Shown here one piece after another: positions 1-9,978 of a stretch of 64,000 nucleotides of DNA. This stretch comes from an uncultured Granulosicoccaceae bacterium (GTDB lineage: Bacteria > Pseudomonadota > Gammaproteobacteria > CALCKW01): positions 1-64,000 of the forward strand of contig CALCKW010000028.1 of assembly GCA_937965695.1 (NCBI GenBank), given 5' to 3'. Made by a program: the position numbers and the translations under genes. Within the stretch, counting starts at the first letter, position 1. The number at the start of each line of letters is the position of its first letter. The notes under the pieces were generated by a model that saw only the letters and a list, made by a program, of their open reading frames with translations, did not search any database and was not told the DNA's origin.

Positions 1-354
1 AACACCACTTTTGTTGTCAGCTCTCACAACCTCGATGAGCTTGAACGCCTATGTGGCTCAGTGGTGTATTTAGAGAAAGGTCGATTGATTAGCGTTGGCC
101 CAGTCTCAGATGACGATCAGCACGATTTTGTCACGATTAGATTAGGCGCTGTTTCAGAAACAGAATTCATGGCAGCCTCTGGCGGCTTGCCCGGTGTTCT
201 AGGAATTACAAAAACAGCGCAAGGTGATTATCTCTTTGAAACAGACAACGACATGCTCACCAGTGCTAGCCTTATGCAGTTATTACACGATAAAGGCTGG
301 CGTTACCGTCAGATGACCCGCGGAAAGTCATTGGAAGAGCGGTTGTATGGCTGA
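1..354 (+). CDS. ABC transporter ATP-binding protein, C-terminal part (partial)
   Basis: The reading frame is open from the first base, so the gene begins outside the window. The visible start SSHNLDELERLC matches the H-loop (switch) region of ABC ATPases, where the histidine follows the Walker B strand. The next stretch, VVYLEKGRLISVGP, is the usual continuation (a gene product that tells what is being pumped is not visible). The last 80 residues form a small C-terminal extension, and the final LEERLYG resembles the ends of ABC-2 type export ATPases. A membrane partner would be expected just downstream, but the gene is followed by a terminator, so any partner must lie upstream of the window. 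The substrate is unknown. Confidence 0.75.
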   Translation, partial: NTTFVVSSHNLDELERLCGSVVYLEKGRLISVGPVSDDDQHDFVTIRLGAVSETEFMAASGGLPGVLGITKTAQGDYLFETDNDMLTSASLMQLLHDKGWRYRQMTRGKSLEERLYG

Positions 355-428
355 GCCACAAACGTCATCAATGCTCGGTATGGTGCAGCATCGAGATTAG
401 CTTCGTGTTCGCTGCAAACATCGAAGTC

Positions 429-463
429 AAAAAAAAACCGCGCACAAGGGCGCGGTTTTTTTT
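429..463. terminator. Bidirectional rho-independent terminator
   Basis: A CCGCGC/GCGCGG stem (438-443 with 450-455) is flanked by an A-run on the left and a T-run on the right, and these also pair. It therefore works as a terminator in both directions and separates the convergent ABC ATPase and RNase E genes. Confidence 0.9.
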
Positions 464-501
464 GTTATGCAGCCTGATTAGACTGCAACTTCGTCAATGA
501 C

Positions 502-3369
502 TTAATCCGTGTTGGAAACGGTGTCACTGTTTGGCTTGTCGACCGGTTCTGGCGCCGGGGCTTTAACCGCTGGTGCTGGAGGTGGGACTCTCGCCAGTGC
601 AGGGGCTTGTAATTCCGCCGCCACTGAACGAGGTGCCGGTGTCGCAGGTTTAGGTGCTGCAGGCGCCTCAGTGTTTGCCACTTTTTCTACGGCAGGCACA
701 GGTGCCGGTGCCGCTTGCTGTACAGGTGGAGTTTCAGTCTTCGGCGCTTCAACTCTTGCAGCAGGTGCTGAGGTTTCAGGTTTCGGCGTTTCAACGTTTA
801 CTGCTGGCGCTGATGTTTCAACCTTTGGTGCCGATGCTCCAACCGCAGTGGCGACCGCTGCGACAGCAGCTGGAGCTACAGCAGGTTTTGCCTGCTCGGG
901 TGTAGCGACAGGTTTTTGATCAGCAGAGTGGTTGGTTGACTGTGCGGGTGCTGGTTTAGCAGCCCCGTCAGTGGTTCCTTGTTCAGCTGAGTTGCTTGCA
1001 TTGTCGGCAGCCGCTTTAGGCTGGCGATTACGCGGTGCACGTTCACGACGGTTAGGGGCTTTAGTGGACTCACCCTCGGCCTTGGCAGGCTGCGCTGAAT
1101 TGCCGTCGTTAGCCGCATCGCTCTGCGTTTCTGCGTCGTTGGCTTCGTTGTTCTCAGCCTCGTTGCCTTCAGCACCTTTACGACGACCACGGCGTCCGCG
1201 ACCACCACGGCGACGGCGGCGACGCTGTTGCTGCTCGCTGCTTTCCTCACCGTTTTGGTTGTCGCTATTAGGCAGTTGAGTTTCGGCGTTCAGGTCCAAA
1301 TTTTCAGTGTCTAACTGCTTTTCAGTCGCATTCTCTGCATTTGCATCAACGGCCTTCTCGTTGTTTTTCTTGTTGCGAGTGTTGCGGTTGTTCTTATTGC
1401 GATTGTTCTGCTTTTTCTCTGTCGCTTCAGCGTTGTTCTTGCGCGCGTTCTTATCGTCAGCTTTGGTGTCTGGTGAGTTGTCGTCGCGTTGCTGATTTTT
1501 ATTGCGGCGGCCATTTTGGTTACGGTTGTTACGGCCTTGGTTTTTGTTGTTGCGCGAGTTGTTGTTGCCACGACTGTTGCGAGAACGGTTGTTGTCACGC
1601 TCGGTTGTGGCCGGCGCGGCTTCGTTGGCAGCTGGTGCTTCTACAACGGCTGCTGCACCAAACAATTTGTTAAACACACGCTTGATGACACTCGATTGCT
1701 CAACCGTTGGTTGCGCTTCTGCCTGTTGCTGATCGCGGCGTGTCGGTGGTGGCGCTGCCGTGCGTGGCACAACACCACGTACAGCTGCCGGCTCGGACTG
1801 GTCAGCCAAAGCTGCTGCGTTTTCAGGGACACTCGGGTCTGCAGGTTTTTCTACCAGCTGATAGCTGCGGCGGGTAAGGGCAGCGTGGTCTGCGTCATTC
1901 TTACGGACGCGTTCAATGTGATAGTGCGGTGTCTCAAGATGAGGGTTGGGCACGACCAATAGGCGAACCCCACTGCGCTTCTCAATGGAATCCAGCTGAT
2001 CGCGTTTTTCGTTCAGCAAGAAGCTGGCAACATCGACCGGCATTTGCCCAACCACATTGGACGTGTTGTCTTTCATCGCTTCGTCTTCCAGCAAACGCAG
2101 GATAGACAGCGACAATGAGCCAATGCTGCGAATTGCACCCTGGCCAGAGCAACGTGGGCAAACTTCTTGGAACGCGTCGCCAAGTGATGGTCGCAAGCGC
2201 TGTCGAGACATCTCCAGCAGGCCAAAGCGTGAAATGCGCCCGACTTGTACGCGAGCTCGGTCAACTTTGAGCGATTCACGCAGGCGTGTTTCAACCGCGC
2301 GTTGATTGCGGTTGGCCATCATGTCGATGAAATCAATGACCAACAGGCCACCCAGATCGCGCAAACGTAACTGGCGAGCCAACTCGGTGGCAGCTTCTAG
2401 GTTGGTATTGGTGGCTGTTTCTTCAATGTCAGCGCCCTTTGTGGCACGCGCAGAGTTGACGTCCACGGAGACCAGCGCCTCAGTGTGGTCAATCACGATA
2501 GCGCCGCCCGAGGGCAGGGTAACTTCGCGTTGGAAGGCAGACTCAATCTGCTGTTCAATTTGGTAGCGGGTGAACAGTGGCGTTGCGTCTTCGTAGAGCT
2601 TCAGCTTGCGCGCGTTCTGCGGCATGGTGATATCTATAAAGGCACGTGCTTCATCGTAAATGCCCTGCTCGTCGATCAGGATTTCGCCAATGTCGTTGCG
2701 GAAGTAATCTCGCAAGGCGCGAACGATAACGTTGCTCTCTTGGTAGACCAAGAAGGGGCCTTTACGTGAGTTCGCTGCTTCAACAATCGCGTGCCAAACT
2801 TCAGCTTGATAGTTGAGATCCCACTGAAGCTCTTCGGCGGATCGACCGACGCCGGCGGTGCGGACAATGATGCCCATGCCGTCGTCCATCTCTAGGCCGT
2901 TCATGATCGAACGCAGCTCGGCGCGCTCTTCGCCTTCGATGCGGCGCGATACGCCACCGGCACGCGGGTTGTTTGGCATAAGCACCAAAAAGCGACCGGC
3001 GAGGCTGATGAAAGTTGTTAGCGCAGCGCCTTTGTTGCCGCGCTCTTCTTTTTCGATTTGTACAAGGATTTCCTGGCCTTCTTTAAGGCCTTCCTTGACG
3101 TTGGGGCGACCGTTATCGCTCTGGAATTTTGGGTCGAGGCATTCGCGTGCCACTTCCTTGAAGGGCAGGAAGCCGTGGCGCTCTGCTCCGTAGTCAATAA
3201 AGACGGCTTCGAGACTGGGCTCGACGCGGGTTACTTTGCCTTTATAGATGTTTGATTTTTGTTGTTCTCTGGTGCTGTGCTCAATATCCAGGTCTTCGAG
3301 ACGTTGGCCATCGACAATGGCCACCCGAAGTTCTTCGCCGTGAGTGGCGTTGATTAACATACGTTTCAT
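502..3369 (-). CDS. rne: Ribonuclease E
   Basis: This is the essential endoribonuclease that starts mRNA decay and matures rRNA and tRNA, and the scaffold of the degradosome. The N-terminal catalytic half has an S1 domain (about residues 36-120). It keeps the magnesium ligands Asp303 (in VDVN) and Asp346 (in IDFIDM) and the zinc-link CPRC at 404-407, in the same numbering as the E. coli enzyme. From about residue 510 the protein is low-complexity: a possible amphipathic helix ([11 protein letters not shown], about 561-571), Asn/Arg-rich runs, an [17 protein letters not shown] basic patch, and an Ala/Pro tail. The tail is poorly conserved between genera, so partner sites cannot be assigned. 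A second family member, rng, lies at 60766. Confidence 0.97.
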   Translation of the reverse strand: MKRMLINATHGEELRVAIVDGQRLEDLDIEHSTREQQKSNIYKGKVTRVEPSLEAVFIDYGAERHGFLPFKEVARECLDPKFQSDNGRPNVKEGLKEGQEILVQIEKEERGNKGAALTTFISLAGRFLVLMPNNPRAGGVSRRIEGEERAELRSIMNGLEMDDGMGIIVRTAGVGRSAEELQWDLNYQAEVWHAIVEAANSRKGPFLVYQESNVIVRALRDYFRNDIGEILIDEQGIYDEARAFIDITMPQNARKLKLYEDATPLFTRYQIEQQIESAFQREVTLPSGGAIVIDHTEALVSVDVNSARATKGADIEETATNTNLEAATELARQLRLRDLGGLLVIDFIDMMANRNQRAVETRLRESLKVDRARVQVGRISRFGLLEMSRQRLRPSLGDAFQEVCPRCSGQGAIRSIGSLSLSILRLLEDEAMKDNTSNVVGQMPVDVASFLLNEKRDQLDSIEKRSGVRLLVVPNPHLETPHYHIERVRKNDADHAALTRRSYQLVEKPADPSVPENAAALADQSEPAAVRGVVPRTAAPPPTRRDQQQAEAQPTVEQSSVIKRVFNKLFGAAAVVEAPAANEAAPATTERDNNRSRNSRGNNNSRNNKNQGRNNRNQNGRRNKNQQRDDNSPDTKADDKNARKNNAEATEKKQNNRNKNNRNTRNKKNNEKAVDANAENATEKQLDTENLDLNAETQLPNSDNQNGEESSEQQQRRRRRRGGRGRRGRRKGAEGNEAENNEANDAETQSDAANDGNSAQPAKAEGESTKAPNRRERAPRNRQPKAAADNASNSAEQGTTDGAAKPAPAQSTNHSADQKPVATPEQAKPAVAPAAVAAVATAVGASAPKVETSAPAVNVETPKPETSAPAARVEAPKTETPPVQQAAPAPVPAVEKVANTEAPAAPKPATPAPRSVAAELQAPALARVPPPAPAVKAPAPEPVDKPNSDTVSNTD

Positions 3370-3580
3370 GGAAGTATTCCGAAGTAGCCCGCACGGGGGC
3401 TTGGCACTCGCTCGTCATCGTGGAGAGGAGTGCTCGCAACGTCACAGGCCGCGCAATGTTAAGGGCGGTCAAAGGGCGGTGCGTGTTGAATAACTGAGTA
3501 GGCAACATGCCAGTATCCAGTGCGGTAATTTTGTTGTTTGGTGTCCGGCGGCGTTTGGCTCGCACGGACCGCAATATTTT

Positions 3581-3605
3581 CGAGGGTAATTTTTAAAGAC
3601 CCTCG
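3581..3605 (-). promoter_or_regulatory. Hairpin in the rne leader; rest of 3370-3957 without a gene
   Basis: The 588 bases between the divergent rne and rluC genes hold no convincing gene. A perfect 7-bp inverted repeat (CGAGGGT/ACCCTCG) with an 11-base AT-rich loop lies about 210 bases upstream of the rne start. E. coli rne has a long structured 5' leader through which RNase E controls its own mRNA. A comparable leader here is an inference from the long gap and this hairpin. On the plus strand, TTGGCA (3885) and TAACTT (3908) at 17-base spacing are a weak promoter candidate for rluC. Confidence 0.35.
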
Positions 3606-3957
3606 TCTGGTCGAAACTATGGGCTGAGGTCGGCGATGTTCCGCGCCTTGCATAGGAATCGCTTATCGCAGATCAGGGCAGAGCACTTTGAAAAACTTAG
3701 CGTGCTTTGCGATCTTGGGCCTTCGGCCAGCGAATTCTTTGGGGCTGCGAGAGACTGCCGCCGCAGTCCTTACATCTCACAATAGGTCAACTTTGGGGTC
3801 GCTGCACAAATCTCGACTACAAAAAACACGCAGCATGGGTGCCAAGTGCCCTAAATAGGTAAAAGATTTAGCGAAAAAGTCCGGTTGGCACGATCTGGCC
3901 TACCGTGTAACTTGTGCGAGACGTTAGAATATATCACCGTTTCGCGAGAACAACTAA

Positions 3958-4935
3958 TTGTCTACTTCCTCTTCCGAGAATCCCGCTCTGTCAAAAGACT
4001 CAAATATGCCTGCACGCACGCCTGTGCGTATCGCTGAGGTGTCCGAAGGTCTGGCGGGGCAACGCTTGGATAATTTTCTACTGCGTGAACTCAACAATGT
4101 GCCGCGAGGGGTTGTTTATAAACTTTGTCGCAAGGGTCAAGTGCGCGTCAACGGTGGCAGAGCCAAGCCTGATCGACGTCTCGAAGCAGGGGACAAAGTG
4201 CGGATTCCGCCGGTTGAGGCCAGGGATGAAAAAGCCGTGGCGCGAGTACCCGACTCAGTGATCGAGCAATTGGAGACGGCGATTGTCTTTGAAGACGATG
4301 ACTTGATTCTGTTGAATAAGCCGGCGGGTATCGCCGTACACAAGGGCAGCAGTGTGCCCTTTGGTGTTGTGGAAGCAATGCGTCAGAGTCGCAAACTTGG
4401 GCGTGAATTAGATCTGGCGCACCGCCTTGACCGAGACACCAGCGGTTGTTTGTTGTTGGGGAAACACGCAGGTGCTGTGCGTGGCTTGCAAGCCGTCTGG
4501 AAAGAGCGAGAGGTCGAAAAACGTTACAGCGCGTTGCTCTGTGGCCATTGGCCAGCCGGTGAAAAAACATTGATCTCCCACATGAAAAAAAACCAACTGC
4601 GTGGTGGGGAGCGTGTCTCCAGCAGCGGTGAAGGAGGCAAACGCGCGGTCAGCCACGTGCGTCTGGTCAAAAAAGGACTGGCATGTTGCAAAGTTGAGGT
4701 GCGCATCGAGACAGGCAGGACGCACCAAATTCGGGTGCACACGCAAGAGGCCGGGCACCCCGTGCTAGGTGACGACAAATACGGGGATCGCGGACTCAAT
4801 AAAGCGTATGAACGCGCTGGGCACAAGCGATTGTTTCTGCACGCTCAGCAGCTGGTTCTCGCGTGGAAGGGTGAGCGTCACTGGCAGGTGCCAGCGCCTG
4901 CGGATTGGGAAAAGACGCTGAATACCAAAATTTAA
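3958..4935 (+). CDS. rluC: 23S rRNA pseudouridine synthase RluC
   Basis: The enzyme converts uridines 955, 2504 and 2580 of 23S rRNA to pseudouridine (E. coli numbering, family knowledge). An N-terminal S4 RNA-binding domain runs over about residues 25-90 (QRLDNFLLRELNNVPRG). The catalytic domain follows, with the nucleophile Asp in HRLDRDTSGCLLLGK. The motif GRTHQIRVH is also typical of the RluA/RluC group. The gene lies divergent from rne, which is the usual place for rluC. The start is uncertain: a TTG at 3958 has a weak GAGAA upstream, and an ATG at 4006 would give a 309-residue protein. Confidence 0.93.
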   Translation: MSTSSSENPALSKDSNMPARTPVRIAEVSEGLAGQRLDNFLLRELNNVPRGVVYKLCRKGQVRVNGGRAKPDRRLEAGDKVRIPPVEARDEKAVARVPDSVIEQLETAIVFEDDDLILLNKPAGIAVHKGSSVPFGVVEAMRQSRKLGRELDLAHRLDRDTSGCLLLGKHAGAVRGLQAVWKEREVEKRYSALLCGHWPAGEKTLISHMKKNQLRGGERVSSSGEGGKRAVSHVRLVKKGLACCKVEVRIETGRTHQIRVHTQEAGHPVLGDDKYGDRGLNKAYERAGHKRLFLHAQQLVLAWKGERHWQVPAPADWEKTLNTKI

Positions 4936-5053
4936 TCGCCTACGTGCTGTTGTGGTGGCACGATCCATGAGTCTTATGGTCGTATTAAGCTGAATACAAT
5001 CTATAGTCTGAAGCTCTAAGAGCGTCGACTGACATGGACCGAGAGACCACACA

Positions 5054-6031
5054 ATGAGCGAAGCTACACACACAAGCAGTCATTCTTCACGCAGTGAGAG
5101 CTGGGAGCGAAAGACCATTAAGGAGCTGGCAAACGGCGCCTTGGTTGAGCAGCGCCGCGGTCGTCGTTGGAGCTTGTTTTTCCGTTTTTTGATGGTGGCC
5201 TATGTGCTTTTCATTACGGTGATGGCGTTCAGGCAGCATCTATTTCCCGCAGGCGCTGAAACTGAAGATCACACGGCGATGTTGGTCTTGTCTGGCACGA
5301 TCGCCAGCGACGGTGACGGGATTTCCTCGGCATCTGTTTTACCGGCCTTGCGCGATGCCTTCGAGGCCGAATCAGCGAAAGCCGTGGTGCTTCGCATCAA
5401 CAGCCCAGGTGGCAGCCCCGTGCAGTCAGGCATTATTTACGATGAAATTTTGCGTTTGCGCGGTGAGTATCCGGATAAAAAACTATACGCGGTTGTTCAT
5501 GATGTCGCGGCATCTGGTGGTTACTACATTGCATCTGCAGCGGATGAGATCTACGTCGACAAAGCGAGTATCGTTGGCTCTATCGGTGTTGTGACCAATG
5601 GCTTTGGTTTTGTCGGCACAATGGAGTTGCTCGGCGTGGAGCGCCGCATGATTACCGCCGGTGAGAATAAAGGCATGCTTGATCCTTTCTCGCCACGTCG
5701 TGAATCGGATGAGGCGCACATGCGAACCTTGGTCGCTGATATCCACGAGCAATTTAAAACGGTCGTGCGCGATGGGCGTGGCGATCGGCTCAAAGAGAGC
5801 GCTGACATGTTCAGCGGAAAATTCTGGACCGGTGCAAAGTCTATTGAGCTAGGCCTGGCCGACGGCACGGGGGACGAATACTACGTGGCGCGTGAGATTG
5901 TTGGTGCGGAAGAGCTGCGCGAGTATGGGCCTCAGAAGAGCTTACTTGATCAACTGGCCAGTCAGGTCGGTGTGTCTTTTTACCAAGCAGTCAAAACCGA
6001 TATGCTCGGCAATGGCTCGTTGTTTAAATAG
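5054..6031 (+). CDS. sppA: Signal peptide peptidase SppA (S49 family, short form)
   Basis: This is a membrane-bound serine protease that degrades cleaved signal peptides. One membrane segment lies at about residues 41-58, preceded by a basic cytoplasmic stretch. The protease domain has the nucleophile Ser154 in AASGGYYIAS and a likely general base Lys206 in GENKGMLDPF. At 325 residues it is the single-domain form, unlike the tandem-domain 618-residue E. coli protein. It follows rluC on the same strand, as in pseudomonads, but the HAD-phosphatase gene often found between them is missing. The ATG has GAGAG a few bases upstream. Confidence 0.92.
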   Translation: MSEATHTSSHSSRSESWERKTIKELANGALVEQRRGRRWSLFFRFLMVAYVLFITVMAFRQHLFPAGAETEDHTAMLVLSGTIASDGDGISSASVLPALRDAFEAESAKAVVLRINSPGGSPVQSGIIYDEILRLRGEYPDKKLYAVVHDVAASGGYYIASAADEIYVDKASIVGSIGVVTNGFGFVGTMELLGVERRMITAGENKGMLDPFSPRRESDEAHMRTLVADIHEQFKTVVRDGRGDRLKESADMFSGKFWTGAKSIELGLADGTGDEYYVAREIVGAEELREYGPQKSLLDQLASQVGVSFYQAVKTDMLGNGSLFK

Positions 6032-6046
6032 ATAAAGGGGTTAGCT

Positions 6047-6499
6047 TTGGTTGAGCGCACACTGGCGGTTCACCAAACCCGGTCGCTGGAAGATCAAGCG
6101 GCCACTGAAGCGCTGAGTGCCGAGCTGGCATCTCAGCTTCGCCCGACGGCTTTTGTGCACCTCGAGGGTGAATTGGGTGCTGGTAAATCCACGCTGGCTC
6201 GCGGACTGTTGCGGGCCTGGGGCGTCGACGGCCCCGTGCGCAGCCCCACCTATACTTTAATCGAGACATACGAGACGGACATCGGCACGGTGCACCACCT
6301 CGATTTGTATCGTTTAGGTGATACCGAAGAGCTTTATTATTTAGGTTTAGATGAGCTCTTGTCGCAGGAAGCCGTGTGGCTAATCGAATGGCCTGCAGTC
6401 GCCAAAGGCTACTTGCCCTTGCCAGATTGGCATATAGAGCTGTCCTACGTTGGTGATAGTCGCGAAGCCGAATGGCGTCATTTCTACCGCGTCAAATAA
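6047..6499 (+). CDS. tsaE: tRNA threonylcarbamoyladenosine biosynthesis ATPase TsaE
   Basis: TsaE works with TsaB and TsaD to place threonylcarbamoyl on A37 of tRNAs that read ANN codons. The P-loop GELGAGKS sits at residues 41-48, and the conserved SPTYTLIETYE, HLDLYRLGD and EWP segments follow in family order. The length (150 residues) is normal. The TTG start at 6047 is supported by AAAGGGG six bases upstream. The gene lies between sppA and the amidase gene, and tsaE-amiB-mutL is a common gammaproteobacterial order. Confidence 0.95.
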   Translation: MVERTLAVHQTRSLEDQAATEALSAELASQLRPTAFVHLEGELGAGKSTLARGLLRAWGVDGPVRSPTYTLIETYETDIGTVHHLDLYRLGDTEELYYLGLDELLSQEAVWLIEWPAVAKGYLPLPDWHIELSYVGDSREAEWRHFYRVK

Positions 6500-6713
6500 A
6501 ACTCCTTGTTTATTCCTCAAGCTCTACTTTAATAGGTAGTCAATTACATTTATTTCAAGTTGCAAACGCTCGGGTTAGCTCGGTGTCTGTCGCTGGACGT
6601 TAGTGGCTAATTCTTGGGGATTTTGCCCGTGCCAGTTCACAGATCGTGATTGCAGTTTGTTTAGCACGCTTGGCCCCGCCATTGAGCAGGGCAGCGTTCC
6701 AACGGTTGATACA

Positions 6714-7973
6714 ATGCGCTACAGCAATTTACTTGGACGGAGCTTTATAAAGGCGTCCGTCTCCGCAGGCAGCCTGATTTTTTTACAGGTGGTCGGTGGT
6801 GTGGCCCTAGCTGCTGACAAGGCGCAGTTGACGGGTGTGCGCTTTGGAACACACCAAGGTCACACGAGGCTCGTGCTCGATCTGGATTCATCCGTTCGGA
6901 TTAAAAACTTCACCTTGGACAATCCGCCTCGATTAGTCGTCGATATTCCAAGCACTGCCAGCAAAGCACTCATGCCTGAAAGTTTTGGCAATGATCCCAT
7001 TGTGAGATCTGTACGCGATGGCAAGCGACCGGACGGCAGCTTGCGTCTGGTTTTTGAAACCCATTCAGTGGCAAAAGCAGAAACTCGGTATCTCAAGCAG
7101 TCGGCCGATGGCAGTCATCGAATTGTGTTGGATCTGCACATCCCGCTGACTCAAGCAAAAGCGGTGGCCAAGCCAAAGTCAGAGCCGAAACCAAAAAAAC
7201 ACGCGAAGACCATTCAAGCGCGCTCACCACAAGTTATTGTTGCCATCGACGCAGGACATGGGGGTAAAGATCCTGGTGCCCTCGGATCGCGCAAAAGCTT
7301 AGAAAAAGATATCACCTTAGATATGGCAAGGCGCCTAGAGCGTTTGCTGCAAGCCACACCAGATATCACGCCTGTGATGGTGAGGTCCGATGATCGATTT
7401 GTCTCTCTGGGTGAGCGGGTAAAGATAACCCGAGAAGCGAAAGCGGATCTGATGATTTCTTTGCACGCGGATGCCTTTGAAGACAACCGTGCATCGGGTT
7501 CATCTGTTTACGTGCTCTCGACCAAAAGTGCCAGTTCTGCAGCGGCTAAGTTTTTGGCTGCTAAAGAGAACCAAGTGGGTGGTTTGGTGCAGGGTGAACA
7601 CGATGCGTTGCGAAAGATCATTCTTGACCTATCCCAGGGTGCTTCTCGCGAATTAGCACAAGATGCTGCCGGTCGAATTCTCAAGCATGTGGGCAAGGTT
7701 AACAAGCTTCACAAGAAGACTATTGAGCATGCAGGCTTTGTTGTGCTTAAAGCGCCTGATGTTCCTTCCGTTCTAATTGAAATGGCGTTTATCTCAAACC
7801 CTGAGGAAGAGCAGCGACTGAGTACGTCTTCGTACCAAGAGCGCTTTGCCACGTCTTTGCGCGATGGCATCATCGAATATTTCGTCAATAATGCCCCGTA
7901 CGGTACAAACTACTATGCCAAATACCGTGGCAATGATGAGAATGTGATCGCTTCGGCATTGACGACTGAGTAA
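6714..7973 (+). CDS. amiB: N-acetylmuramoyl-L-alanine amidase (AmiB/AmiC type)
   Basis: This periplasmic zinc amidase cuts septal peptidoglycan during daughter-cell separation. From the ATG at 6714 the protein begins with a signal peptide ending near VALAADK. An AMIN domain follows (about residues 30-140; LVLDLDSSVRIKNF, PPRLVVDIP), then a Lys/Pro-rich linker. The Amidase_3 domain carries IDAGHGGKDPGA, a conserved Glu (SLEKDITLDMA) and SLHADAF. I see no C-terminal LysM domain, so it is shorter than some AmiB proteins. The frame stays open upstream to a GTG at 6603, but that would put 37 residues before the signal peptide. A strong terminator follows. Confidence 0.92.
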   Translation: MRYSNLLGRSFIKASVSAGSLIFLQVVGGVALAADKAQLTGVRFGTHQGHTRLVLDLDSSVRIKNFTLDNPPRLVVDIPSTASKALMPESFGNDPIVRSVRDGKRPDGSLRLVFETHSVAKAETRYLKQSADGSHRIVLDLHIPLTQAKAVAKPKSEPKPKKHAKTIQARSPQVIVAIDAGHGGKDPGALGSRKSLEKDITLDMARRLERLLQATPDITPVMVRSDDRFVSLGERVKITREAKADLMISLHADAFEDNRASGSSVYVLSTKSASSAAAKFLAAKENQVGGLVQGEHDALRKIILDLSQGASRELAQDAAGRILKHVGKVNKLHKKTIEHAGFVVLKAPDVPSVLIEMAFISNPEEEQRLSTSSYQERFATSLRDGIIEYFVNNAPYGTNYYAKYRGNDENVIASALTTE

Positions 7974-8004
7974 GCTGCGCGTCGAGCGCTCTTTCATCAA
8001 AATT

Positions 8005-8029
8005 AGGCCTCCTTCACGGAGGCCTTTTT
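8005..8029 (+). terminator. Rho-independent terminator after amiB
   Basis: A perfect 8-bp stem (AGGCCTCC with GGAGGCCT) with a 5-base loop is followed by a T-run. It lies 31 bases after the amidase stop and 60 bases before the mutL start, so mutL may need its own promoter or read-through. Confidence 0.9.
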
Positions 8030-8091
8030 GATGGATCCGAGAAACACATATCGTGGGCGTCGATCTACAGGTCGTGGCACAATACGACGCT

Positions 8092-9975
8092 ATGGCAATA
8101 CAAAAATTACCCGAACAGTTAATCAACCAAATCGCCGCCGGAGAGGTTATCGAGCGGCCAGCGTCGCTGGTTAAAGAACTGATGGAGAATGCCCTCGACG
8201 CCGGTGCTACAGAGTTGCAGATAGATGTTGAACTGGGCGGTGTGCGGCGTGTGCGTATCAGAGACAATGGCCACGGCATTCCAAGAGAGCAGCTGGCCTT
8301 GGCGTTGGAACGGCACGCCACCAGTAAGATTTCAAGCCACGATGATTTGCACAGTGTGGAGTCGCTCGGTTTTAGAGGCGAAGCTTTGCCAAGTATCGCT
8401 TCCGTATCGCGCTTGACGCTGACCTCAAAAGCCGAAGCGGAAGAACAGCCTTGGCAGGTGAGTTGCGACACCTCAGGTGCTCCGACGGAGGCACAACCGG
8501 CGGCCCATCCACAGGGCACCACCGTCGAAGTGTTGGATCTATTTTTCAACGTGCCTGCTCGGCGTAAATTCCTCAAGCGCGAACGCACCGAGTTCACCTA
8601 CATTGAACAAGTGGTCAAGCGACTCGCGTTGGCCCGTCCTGAAGTGAGCTTTAAGCTCAATCACAACGCTAAACCCGTCTTGCATTGGCGAGCTGCAATG
8701 CCGGGTGCTGCCGCGGCGCGTGTGCGTGATGTGTTAGGCAAGGCTTTTTCTGAAAACGCCTTTGAGCTGGATCAATCAGATGAATCATTGCGCTTGCGTG
8801 GTTGGATCGCGCAGCCCAGTTTTTCGCGCAGCCAAGGTGATATGCAGTACTTCTTTGTCAATGGACGCTTGGTTAAAGACAAGTCACTCGCGCACGCGGT
8901 CAAGCGCGCCTATGCGGATGTGCTCTATCACGATCGTTTTCCGGCCTTTGTCCTGTTTTTGGACATGGACCCGCGCGGGGTGGATGTCAATGTACATCCG
9001 GCCAAAACCGAAGTGCGATTTAGAGACGGGCGAACGGTGTATGACTTTGTCAGGCGATCCTTGCAAGGTGCCATGTCCGCCCTTAAGCCAGGCGGCGCCG
9101 CGCTGGCTGATGGTCCAGGCTTTGCCGACGCACTGACAGCCGACGTCGAGACGGGCGAGCTCTACGATAGAGAATCAGTGCACTCCACGGCACGTGCTTC
9201 AGGGCAGTCGCCATTTCAGCATCTAAGATCACCGTCCGCAGGCTCTGGGGTGTCTGGGCAGGCGATGCCATCGCAGCAGCAACCGCTGCGCAACCTCATC
9301 GCTGAGAGCAGTGGGCAGTACTCGGCTTTGCTTGCTCCAGAAGCACAATCTTTAGAGAGCGCCAATGGCCAAAGTGATGCTGATGAGCAGTCACCTCCTT
9401 TGGGTTACGCCTTGGCGCAGATTCATGGCGTGTTTATTCTCAGTCAAACCGCCGACGGCGTGGTGTTGGTGGACATGCATGCAGCGCACGAACGTATTAC
9501 CTACGAACGGCTTAAAGATCAATACGCCCAGCAAGGTGTGCGGGCGCAACCTTTGTTGGTGCCAATCACCTTATCGGTGGCACGTGCTGAAGCTGATTTA
9601 GTTGAACGATCACATGAAGTCTTTCAGCGGGTCGGGTTTGAGCTCGATCGTGCTGGCCCAGAAGCGGTGATGATTCGGCAAATACCGGTTTTATTGCGTG
9701 CTGCTGACACTGAGCAATTGCTGCGAGATGTGCTCGCAGATCTTACTGAGCTTGGTGAAAGTGGCCGAATACAAGAGCGGGCTGATGAGGTGCTGAGTAG
9801 CATGGCCTGCCACGGTTCGGTGCGAGCGAATCGTCAGTTGGGGCTCTCTGAGATGAACGCACTATTGCGTGACATGGAAGTAACCGAGCGTTCGAATCAA
9901 TGCAACCATGGCCGCCCGACTTGGGTTAAATTGCAGATACGCGATCTAGACAAGCTATTCATGCGTGGGCAGTAG
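8092..9975 (+). CDS. mutL: DNA mismatch repair protein MutL (endonuclease type)
   Basis: MutL links MutS mismatch recognition to strand removal. The N-terminal GHKL ATPase carries ENALDAGA, DNGHGI and GFRGEALPSI. A long poorly conserved linker (about residues 330-430) leads to the C-terminal dimerisation domain. That domain keeps DMHAAHERITYE (residues 461-472), which fits the DQHA(X)2E(X)4E endonuclease signature, together with ACHGSV (Cys573) and CNHGRP (Cys604). This resembles Pseudomonas MutL, which nicks DNA itself, rather than E. coli MutL, which relies on MutH. The ATG at 8092 starts the conserved IQKLPEQLINQIAAGE segment; a GTG at 8053 is less likely. Confidence 0.96.
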   Translation: MAIQKLPEQLINQIAAGEVIERPASLVKELMENALDAGATELQIDVELGGVRRVRIRDNGHGIPREQLALALERHATSKISSHDDLHSVESLGFRGEALPSIASVSRLTLTSKAEAEEQPWQVSCDTSGAPTEAQPAAHPQGTTVEVLDLFFNVPARRKFLKRERTEFTYIEQVVKRLALARPEVSFKLNHNAKPVLHWRAAMPGAAAARVRDVLGKAFSENAFELDQSDESLRLRGWIAQPSFSRSQGDMQYFFVNGRLVKDKSLAHAVKRAYADVLYHDRFPAFVLFLDMDPRGVDVNVHPAKTEVRFRDGRTVYDFVRRSLQGAMSALKPGGAALADGPGFADALTADVETGELYDRESVHSTARASGQSPFQHLRSPSAGSGVSGQAMPSQQQPLRNLIAESSGQYSALLAPEAQSLESANGQSDADEQSPPLGYALAQIHGVFILSQTADGVVLVDMHAAHERITYERLKDQYAQQGVRAQPLLVPITLSVARAEADLVERSHEVFQRVGFELDRAGPEAVMIRQIPVLLRAADTEQLLRDVLADLTELGESGRIQERADEVLSSMACHGSVRANRQLGLSEMNALLRDMEVTERSNQCNHGRPTWVKLQIRDLDKLFMRGQ

Positions 9976-9978
9976 GTC

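Noticed and set aside
509..1962. Long plus-strand open frames opposite rne
   Set aside because: They mirror the low-complexity Ala/Pro/Arg and Asn-rich tail of RNase E and have no ribosome sites or recognisable domains.
3885..3913. A sigma-54 promoter (TTGGCACG-type) before rluC
   Set aside because: The -24 half fits, but the -12 half lacks the required GC at the right spacing (GGCC instead of TTGC).
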